In this document: positions 58,954-64,000 of the stretch, piece by piece
Layout of the letters: each line of letters opens with the position of its first letter
Numbering within the stretch: the first letter of the stretch is position 1
Assembly: GCA_951812575.1 (NCBI GenBank)
Contig: OX638322.1
Location: forward strand, 3,662,501-3,726,500
DNA length: 64,000 bases
From: Candidatus Binatia bacterium
GTDB taxonomy: Bacteria; Desulfobacterota; Binatia; Bin18
Direction of reading: 5' to 3'
The notes under the pieces: generated by a model
Databases searched by the model: none
What the model was told of the DNA's origin: nothing
What the model saw: only the letters and a program-made list of their open reading frames with translations
Position numbers and translations under genes: made by a program

Positions 58954-59511
58954 ATGAGAAGAGTTCTCCTTTCTATTATTATCCTGACCTTATTTGCCAG
59001 CCCCTCACTAGCGAGTGTTTGTACCCGCCTACAAGCCGATCTTGAGGCTGCCGAATCTGCGCGTGAGCAAGCTAATGCCAAATTTGAGATTGCCAGATTG
59101 GCCTATGAGCAAGCCCAAGTAGAAGCAGAGATCGCCCGTATCAAGCGTAATGATTTACGGCTCACCTTCCAGACCGTACGCTTCAACCGGAAAGCTTCTT
59201 CGAGTCAACGAGTGCAAGCCCGAGCTGATTGGCAACAGGCTATAGTAGATTCCCGCGCGACACTGAACGATCTGAGATTGGCTATGGACGCCCTTGATAT
59301 GACCAGGGTCATGCGAGATCAAGCTGATATCGATTTTGAGCTAGCCAAATTAGCCTATGAGCAAGCCCAAAATTGTCACCCTTTGTATTGGGTCAAACTC
59401 GCTACGACAAAGGCTGGAGATGCTGCTGAAACGGCTATGGGTGTTGCCGTAGCGGCGGCGGCTCTTGCTGCCTATCCTCTTTGGCTCGCATGGCCCTTTC
59501 TTGCTTTTTAG
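58954..59511 (+). CDS. secreted coiled-coil protein with duplicated motif
   Basis: 185 residues. A signal peptide (MRRVLLSIIILTLFASPSLA) is followed by a long helix (about 25-145) of alternating charged and small residues. The segment KFEIARLAYEQAQ is repeated as DFELAKLAYEQAQ about 75 residues later, an internal duplication. Cys residues occur at the start of the mature part and after the second repeat, so a disulfide could close the hairpin. The C-terminal 30 residues are hydrophobic and may sit in a membrane. GGAGAGACAGGAT precedes the ATG. No family recognised. Confidence 0.8.
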   Translation: MRRVLLSIIILTLFASPSLASVCTRLQADLEAAESAREQANAKFEIARLAYEQAQVEAEIARIKRNDLRLTFQTVRFNRKASSSQRVQARADWQQAIVDSRATLNDLRLAMDALDMTRVMRDQADIDFELAKLAYEQAQNCHPLYWVKLATTKAGDAAETAMGVAVAAAALAAYPLWLAWPFLAF

Positions 59512-59581
59512 TGACCAAAAAGGCGGGTAAGGGATACGGCTTTGGGCGTAAGAGGTCCATTCTTTTTTAGGAGAAAATGTT

Positions 59582-60634
59582 ATGAAGCAACTGTGGTCAG
59601 ATTGGATAAAGAACATTGTTGTCCTAGTAGGTCTTGGAGTGCTGGTGGGACTAACCTCAGTCGCTTACAGTCACGGGACGGGCGAAGATGAAGTCCCGCT
59701 CTGGCAGTGGGAGCCGGAGCAGTTTCAGCAGCATGTGGCTACGGTCCGAAGCGGCAAAGACCTGACACCTGAGTCCTGGCCGGATGGGACGCGAGTTGCG
59801 GTGAGTCTTTCGTTTGACTTTGATACCGAGCCGGTCTGGATGGGATTTCAGGGCCAGCAAAGTCCCTCGTATATGTCGCGGGGTGAGTATGGCGCGCGCG
59901 CCGGCATGCCGCGTATCTTCGCCTTATTGGAAAAGCACGACATCCCGGCCTCGTTTTTTATTCCTGCCATCTCGATGGTCCTGCATCCGCAGGTCATTGA
60001 GGAAATCAAAAAACACTCCGACTATGAGATCGGCTTTCACTCCTATGTGCATGAAAACCCACTGACGCTGAGCGAAGCGGAAGAGCGCGCCGTCTACGAG
60101 AAAGCCATGAAAATTTTCGTCGAAAGGGTGGGAAAACGGCCGGCCGGCTTTCGGTCCGCGGCCTGGGACCTGACACCGGCAACCATTCAGATCGTCAAGG
60201 AAATGGGCTTTTTATACGAGAGCAGCATGATGGCGGACGACCGGCCCTACAGCCTGCTGGCCAACGGAGAAGAAACCGGACTGATCGAACTCCCGGTTGA
60301 ATGGATCCTCGACGATTGGCCTTTGTTTCAAATAAGCTGGCCGAGTCGGCACGTCAGTATCCGCAACGCCGATGATGTGTATTCGATCTGGAAAGACGAA
60401 TTTGACGGTGCCTATGAAGAAGGGACGATGTATATTCTCACCATGCATCCCCAGGTCATCGGTCATCGCTACCGCATGCAAATGCTCGACAAGCTCATCA
60501 CCTACATGAAGAGTAAACCCGGGGTCTGGTTTGCCACCCATGAGCAGATCGCTCTCTATGTCAAAGAGCAGGCCGGACTAGGGGGTGACGACACCTCGGT
60601 GGCAAAGCCCGCAGAGGATCGGCCTGCCGGATAA
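59582..60634 (+). CDS. secreted polysaccharide deacetylase-fold enzyme
   Basis: 350 residues. A membrane-spanning or cleavable signal (residues 8-31) is followed by LSFDFDTEPVWMG (metal Asp), YEIGFHSYVHENP (H-x3-H), RPAGFRSAAWDLT and a C-terminal ILTMHPQVIGHRYR. It is a secreted relative of the cytosolic enzyme at 45991-46899; the middle and C-terminal halves align by eye. The likely role is N-deacetylation of a glycan or related amide outside the cytoplasm. TAGGAGAAAA precedes the ATG. Confidence 0.87.
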   Translation: MKQLWSDWIKNIVVLVGLGVLVGLTSVAYSHGTGEDEVPLWQWEPEQFQQHVATVRSGKDLTPESWPDGTRVAVSLSFDFDTEPVWMGFQGQQSPSYMSRGEYGARAGMPRIFALLEKHDIPASFFIPAISMVLHPQVIEEIKKHSDYEIGFHSYVHENPLTLSEAEERAVYEKAMKIFVERVGKRPAGFRSAAWDLTPATIQIVKEMGFLYESSMMADDRPYSLLANGEETGLIELPVEWILDDWPLFQISWPSRHVSIRNADDVYSIWKDEFDGAYEEGTMYILTMHPQVIGHRYRMQMLDKLITYMKSKPGVWFATHEQIALYVKEQAGLGGDDTSVAKPAEDRPAG

Positions 60635-60669
60635 AAACCACTTATACCGCCCTCGTATATTGGAATCCT

Positions 60670-60697
60670 TAGATGCCCTGTACGTGCTAAGCATCTA
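60670..60697. repeat. inverted repeat upstream of a two-gene unit
   Basis: TAGATGC (60670-60676) and GCATCTA (60691-60697) are perfectly complementary with a 14-base gap. It ends 13 bases before the start of the gene at 60711. It may be an operator or attenuator of that unit; no T-run follows. Confidence 0.4.
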
Positions 60698-60710
60698 GTG
60701 GGAAGAGGGC

Positions 60711-61037
60711 ATGGAGAGACCGGTATCGAAAAAAGGGATTCCGATACGGATTACAGGTGAACGCTGGATACATGTCGTAGAGTCGCACGACTATATGGCA
60801 GGAAACCTCGATCTGGTTGTGGAAACAGTCGAAGATCCAGACTATATTGTGACAGGAAGAAAAGGGGAGGTCATCGCTCTTCGTCATTACGAAACCACCT
60901 CGATATCTGAGAAATCTGTCGTTGCGGTGTATCGAGAGCTGACGGATGACGGGTTTCTAATAACGGCTTTTATGACGTCACAGCCAGAGACGATCTTGCG
61001 AAAGGGCATACTATGGCGGAAGCTGATGCCATCCTAG
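60711..61037 (+). CDS. PBECR/DUF4258-like protein, possible RNase toxin
   Basis: 108 residues. The layout RWIHVVESHDYM, LDLVVETVEDPDYIVTG, GEVIALRHY, SVVAVYREL and GFLITAFMTS matches small proteins placed in the phage Barnase-EndoU-ColicinE5/D-RelE-like (PBECR) or DUF4258 group, found with DUF2283 partners. The expected catalytic His and Tyr could be in WIHVVESHDY and ALRHYET. The DUF2283 gene overlaps its end by 25 bases. The toxin role is inference from gene pairing. GGAAGAGGG precedes the ATG. Confidence 0.75.
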   Translation: MERPVSKKGIPIRITGERWIHVVESHDYMAGNLDLVVETVEDPDYIVTGRKGEVIALRHYETTSISEKSVVAVYRELTDDGFLITAFMTSQPETILRKGILWRKLMPS

Positions 61038-61237
61038 AGTCGGCTGCTCATTTCCTCAAACTGGGGGAAAAAAAGCTGTGGATGGACTACGACGAGGAAG
61101 CGGACGTATTGTATGTGAGTTTCCGCCGACCGCAGAAAGCCACCGATAGCCGTATGGAGGGAGATCTGGTGTACCACTACCGGGGGGAAGATCTCGTGGG
61201 CGTTACGATCCTCCATGCAAGCCAGATTGACCAATAA
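61013..61237 (+). CDS. DUF2283 family protein, possible antitoxin
   Basis: 74 residues. KLWMDYDEEADVLYVSFRRPQKATDSRMEGDLVYHYRGEDLVGVTILHAS is a complete DUF2283 domain (Y-D-x-E-A-D-x-L-Y-V-x-F). DUF2283 proteins often follow small nuclease-like genes and are suspected antitoxins. It overlaps the preceding gene by 25 bases, so translation is coupled. It ends 11 bases before the D-aminoacylase gene. Confidence 0.88.
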   Translation: MAEADAILESAAHFLKLGEKKLWMDYDEEADVLYVSFRRPQKATDSRMEGDLVYHYRGEDLVGVTILHASQIDQ

Positions 61238-61248
61238 AGGGGGGAAGC

Positions 61249-62934
61249 ATGGCCTACGACCTGCTCATTACAGACGCTCAGATTTGTGACGGCACTGGCG
61301 CGGCGCTCTTTCACGGTGCTGTCGGAGTCAAGGACGGAGTCATTACCGACGTTGGCTCGGTATCCGGACCGGCAACGCGAACAATTCGCGCCGACGGCTG
61401 CGTGGTCGCACCGGGCTTTATCGATATCCATACCCACTACGACGCGCAGGTCTCCTGGGACCCGCTGCTCACCTGTTCGGGCTGGCACGGGGTGACCAGC
61501 GTTCTGATGGGCAACTGCGGGGTGGGTGTTGCGCCGTGTCGCCCGCAGGAGAAAGACATCGTCTCGTGGGACTTGGTCAATGTGGAGGCCATGCCGCAAG
61601 AGGTACTGTTGAATGGCGTGGCCTGGGATGAGTGGGAGAGTTTTCCACAATATATGCAGGCCATTGTGAAGCGCGGCACGGCGCTCAACGTGGGCTTTCT
61701 CGTACCGTTATCCAGCTTTCGCTATTTTGTCATGGGCGCCGAAGCCTCCGAGCGCGAAGCCCATGACGAAGAACTCGCCCGCATGACTGCTCTTTTTCGA
61801 GAGGCTATGCAGGCCGGAGCGTATGGCTACTCGCTGAGCCTGCTCGACCAGCACATCGGCTACCAGGGTAAACCCCTGGCGAGTCGTATGGCCACCCAGA
61901 AGGAACTCTGCGCGCTTGGTCGGGTGATGCAAGAGCTGGGCAAGGGCGTCATCGAAATCGCGCTGACCCGGAGCGTGAGCGTGCTGACCGACGAGGAGTT
62001 GGCGTTGCTGCTGGCCATGGCCGAGGCCAGCCAGCGTCCGGTCACCTGGCTGGCCCTCCTGGGACGGTCGGATAAACCCGGTGTCTACCGGTCGGCCCTG
62101 GATCGCTTGCAACCCTTTTTCGACAAAGGACTGCGGATTCCTCCCCAAGTCACCCCGCGCCCCATCCAGCAATACTATACCCTCAAAGTGCCCTTTATCT
62201 TTGCCAGCCTGCCGTCGTGGAAGGAGGCGTTCAATCGACCGGTTGCGGAACAGATCGCGCTCTACCGGAAGCCGGAGTTTCGCGCAGCCTTTCGCCAGGA
62301 CCTGCAAATCGGTGGTGCCATTTTCACCAACCAGTGGAACCAGGTTCATGTGGTCAAGGTGACGAAGGAGCATAACACCCGGCATTTGAACAAAAGCATC
62401 GCGGACATTGCCGCGGAAACGGACAGCGACCCTGTTGATACGATCCTGGATTTGGCCATTGACGAAAACCTGGAGATGGGCATTACGCTCTCGGTCATCA
62501 ACACCAACCCTGACGAAGTGCGTGAGTTGATCACCCATCCCGACTGCCTCATCGGGCTGTCCGACGCCGGGGCGCATGTGGACCAGCACTGCGACGCCGG
62601 GGTGCCGACCTATCTGCTCGGGGAGTGGGTGAGAAAACGCCAGGCCATGACGCTTGAGGAGGGCGTGCGCCGTCTGACCTCAGAGCCGGCCCGGTTTCTC
62701 AATCAGCCCAGGAAGGGCCGTCTTGCCGCGGGCCTTGATGCGGACCTCGTCATTTTTGATCCCGAGACGATCGGTCCTCAGCCGCCCGAATGGGTCAACG
62801 ATCTGCCGGGAGAGAAGCCACGCCTGATCGAACGGGCCACCGGCGTCCAGCATACCATTGTCGGCGGCAATATCGTTTTTTCGGACAATGTCCACCAGGG
62901 TGGGCTGCCCGGCACGATACTCCGGCCGGTCTGA
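61249..62934 (+). CDS. N-acyl-D-amino-acid deacylase-type amidohydrolase
   Basis: 561 residues of the D-aminoacylase family. FIDIHTHYDAQVSWDPLLTCSGWHGVTSVLMGNCGVGVAPC contains the metal H-x-H and the Cys used in the usual D-aminoacylase site. YGYSLSLLDQHIGYQGKPLASR, LIGLSDAGAHVDQHCD and the C-terminal GRLAAGLDADLVIFDPETI complete the barrel and small domain. It would release D-amino acids from N-acyl forms, or dihydropyrimidinase-like substrates. AAAGGGGGG precedes the ATG. Confidence 0.92.
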   Translation: MAYDLLITDAQICDGTGAALFHGAVGVKDGVITDVGSVSGPATRTIRADGCVVAPGFIDIHTHYDAQVSWDPLLTCSGWHGVTSVLMGNCGVGVAPCRPQEKDIVSWDLVNVEAMPQEVLLNGVAWDEWESFPQYMQAIVKRGTALNVGFLVPLSSFRYFVMGAEASEREAHDEELARMTALFREAMQAGAYGYSLSLLDQHIGYQGKPLASRMATQKELCALGRVMQELGKGVIEIALTRSVSVLTDEELALLLAMAEASQRPVTWLALLGRSDKPGVYRSALDRLQPFFDKGLRIPPQVTPRPIQQYYTLKVPFIFASLPSWKEAFNRPVAEQIALYRKPEFRAAFRQDLQIGGAIFTNQWNQVHVVKVTKEHNTRHLNKSIADIAAETDSDPVDTILDLAIDENLEMGITLSVINTNPDEVRELITHPDCLIGLSDAGAHVDQHCDAGVPTYLLGEWVRKRQAMTLEEGVRRLTSEPARFLNQPRKGRLAAGLDADLVIFDPETIGPQPPEWVNDLPGEKPRLIERATGVQHTIVGGNIVFSDNVHQGGLPGTILRPV

Positions 62935-62971
62935 TGGAGCTGTCTTGTACGATCTGTTCGTTGGTTTGAGA

Positions 62972-63352
62972 TCAGGTCTGAAACCCAAGCGTCTTGACTA
63001 CCGCTCGCTGCCGGGTGTCAAGCGTGACGAATGAGATATCGCTTGGTTCCCGGACAACGTAGAGAGCTGTCGCGACATGCCACAGATCTGCGCCCCTCAA
63101 GTAACCAGCTTCCAGAGCCATCTTCAGCTCTGGGGTCAAGGGTCGGTCTGGTAAGACCCACTCGATGCCGGAGACAAGACTTGTCGTAAAGTCAATTTCC
63201 TCGCGTGCGAATACCGCGCGCAACTCCGCTTCGAGCAGGTTCGAGGACAAGAGATGAGAGAAATTATCCAATCGCCGTGCCAGGGGGGGTCCACCTCGCT
63301 CGTTAAATGCGATTGAGACCAGCGCGGACGTATCGACGTAAGCGACGCTCAT
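62972..63352 (-). CDS. PIN-domain toxin (VapC-like)
   Basis: 126 residues: VAYVDTSALVSIAFNE (first Asp), SNLLEAELRAVFARE (Glu), GADLWHVATAL (third acid with the L-W-H-V-A-T-A block common in this VapC group) and FVTLDTRQRAVVKTLG (last Asp). A typical size for VapC. The start overlaps the antitoxin stop by four bases (ATGA). Predicted RNase toxin. Confidence 0.9.
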   Translation of the reverse strand: MSVAYVDTSALVSIAFNERGGPPLARRLDNFSHLLSSNLLEAELRAVFAREEIDFTTSLVSGIEWVLPDRPLTPELKMALEAGYLRGADLWHVATALYVVREPSDISFVTLDTRQRAVVKTLGFQT

Positions 63353-63624
63353 GTGTCTCGCTCGGCGAGAAAGCGTCTGAGCGCGCCGTCTCGTCTCGCC
63401 ACGGCCTTGAGGGGTTGCCTTTGCCCGTTTGGACGAGCTAGGAGACCCCGGCGTTCGTACTCCGCGAGACGTTCTTCTATTGTTTCCGGTCCTCGTTGGA
63501 ACGGGCGAATCTCGGCCACGGGCTCTCCACGGTAAGAAACCGTGATTGTCCTTCCCTGACGCACCTGCCGGATGATCTCCGAGAATTGTGCCTTGGCTTC
63601 GTAAGTAGAATATTCGGATCGCAT
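63349..63624 (-). CDS. Phd/YefM-type antitoxin
   Basis: 91 residues. STYEAKAQFSEIIRQVRQGRTITVSYRGEPVAEIRPF is a clear Phd/YefM DNA-binding domain; the C-terminal part (EERLAEYERRGLL and the arginine-rich end) should bind the PIN partner. The ATG at 63624 is six bases from the predicted -10 box. It precedes and overlaps the toxin gene. Confidence 0.92.
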   Translation of the reverse strand: MRSEYSTYEAKAQFSEIIRQVRQGRTITVSYRGEPVAEIRPFQRGPETIEERLAEYERRGLLARPNGQRQPLKAVARRDGALRRFLAERDT

Positions 63625-63630
63625 AAGTGG

Positions 63631-63659
63631 AATATAACTAGTCAGACTAGTCTGGTAAA
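63631..63659 (-). promoter_or_regulatory. Phd antitoxin promoter and operator
   Basis: On the minus strand TTTACC (63659-63654) and TATATT (63636-63631) are 17 bases apart. A perfect 12-bp palindrome CAGACTAGTCTG (63643-63654) and a second ACTAGT (63637-63642) lie in the spacer, the pattern of repeated Phd operators. The start codon follows after six bases, so the transcript may have no leader. Confidence 0.6.
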
Positions 63660-63711
63660 GTGCTACTGCTCAAGGTACGACAGGTGGATAAGAACGGAGT
63701 GGGGACGTAAC

Positions 63712-63748
63712 CCACCCCGCCGCTACGCGGCACCCCTCCGAGGAGGGG
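63712..63748. repeat. REP-like palindromic element, copy B
   Basis: CCACCCCGCCGCT (63712-63724) matches copy A at 34421. Two hairpins follow: GCCGC-TAC-GCGGC (63719-63731) and CCCCTCC-GA-GGAGGGG (63733-63748). They lie 13 bases downstream of the stop of the racemase gene (minus strand) and so may also act as its transcript end. Confidence 0.7.
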
Positions 63749-63761
63749 AGAGGGGATGACC

Positions 63762-64000
63762 CTACTCGCGGCCAAAATGCTTGAAGATGCCGGTGTAGGC
63801 CTTCTTCTCCGGTGGGCGGTAGGTTTTATATTTGCTCGTGGTCTTGCCCAACTCGACCAACGACTCGGCCAGCTTGACGGCACACACCACGCCGTCAAGG
63901 ACGGGTATCTCAAGTTCTCGCTCCAGCTCATCTGCAAACTGGGTAAACCCGGCGCAGCCGAGTAAAATAGCCTCGGCATCGTCTTCGTCCCGAGCCCGAC
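63762..64000 (-). CDS. Asp/Glu (hydantoin) racemase family protein, partial
   Basis: Only the last 79 codons are in the window; the 5' part lies beyond 64000. The visible part reads DAEAILLGCAGFTQFADELE, then IPVLDGVVCAVKLAESLVELG and ends TGIFKHFGRE. The G-C-A-G-F block holds the second catalytic Cys of Asp/Glu or hydantoin racemases, and the following helix is typical. It could interconvert hydantoin or amino-acid enantiomers, which fits the nearby D-aminoacylase and the hyu genes. Confidence 0.85.
   Translation of the reverse strand, partial: RARDEDDAEAILLGCAGFTQFADELERELEIPVLDGVVCAVKLAESLVELGKTTSKYKTYRPPEKKAYTGIFKHFGRE

Noticed and set aside
1..64000. CRISPR arrays, tRNA or rRNA genes, complete insertion sequences, prophage
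   Set aside because: No regular direct repeats with spacers, no cloverleaf with a T-loop GTTCGA-type core in context, no transposase or phage structural gene was seen on either strand.

Overview
The window is about 64 kb of gene-dense bacterial DNA with moderately high GC (estimated by eye). It carries about 66 protein genes or gene remnants and no rRNA, tRNA, CRISPR array, prophage or intact insertion sequence that I can see. The mix suggests an uncultured, metabolically versatile bacterium from a delta-proteobacterial or Tectomicrobia-like group: glutaminyl-tRNA synthetase, many SDR, LLM-flavin and amidohydrolase enzymes, a GldF-GldG fusion, a cyclic-di-AMP synthase and many toxin-antitoxin pairs. 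That placement is inference; no phylogenetic marker in the window settles it.

Left part (1-18 kb): a truncated DNA-methylase N-terminus, a MAPEG membrane protein, an AbrB/PIN toxin-antitoxin pair, an alpha/beta hydrolase, a eukaryote-type cyclophilin and a hydratase. Then come a plus-strand run of amidase, SDR and aldo-keto reductase, an orphan MinD-like ATPase, and a second run of two SDRs, a P1 peptidase and a GST. glnS, a MazF-type pair, an amidohydrolase, an LLM oxidoreductase, a decayed TolB/FlgO-domain gene and an enolase-superfamily enzyme follow.

Centre (18-44 kb): a GldF-GldG fused ABC permease with its ATPase, an SDR, and two convergent oxoprolinase-type systems (hyuB-hyuA facing pxpC-pxpB-pxpA). 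Next are a DegT aminotransferase, a lipoprotein followed by a CdaA-YbbR fusion, and a PLP decarboxylase. The highlight is a compact eight-gene minus-strand operon (34518-44025): three split glutamate-synthase domains, four sarcosine-oxidase-type subunits and a type III glutamine-synthetase relative. This is the gene set of the N-methylglutamate pathway of methylamine oxidation (mgsABC, mgdABCD, gmaS), preceded by a sigma-70-like promoter.

Right part (44-64 kb): a minus-strand set of catabolic enzymes (M55 D-aminopeptidase, polysaccharide-deacetylase fold protein, LLM oxidoreductase, amidase, cytosine-deaminase-like enzyme), an atypical Nramp-like transporter, and a citrate synthase fused to a MerR-like DNA-binding domain. 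That gene has a MerR-style 19-bp-spacer promoter with a perfect 22-bp palindrome. Then follow a xanthine/uracil permease with an extra C-terminal domain, mutM, a secreted coiled-coil protein, a secreted deacetylase, an N-acyl-D-amino-acid deacylase and a partial Asp/Glu racemase.

A shared theme is scavenging of organic nitrogen: methylamine, amides, hydantoin or oxoproline, D-amino acids and nucleobases. A second theme is dense type II toxin-antitoxin modules, four of which have predicted -10 boxes only 6-8 bp from the antitoxin start codon, suggesting leaderless or nearly leaderless autoregulated transcripts.
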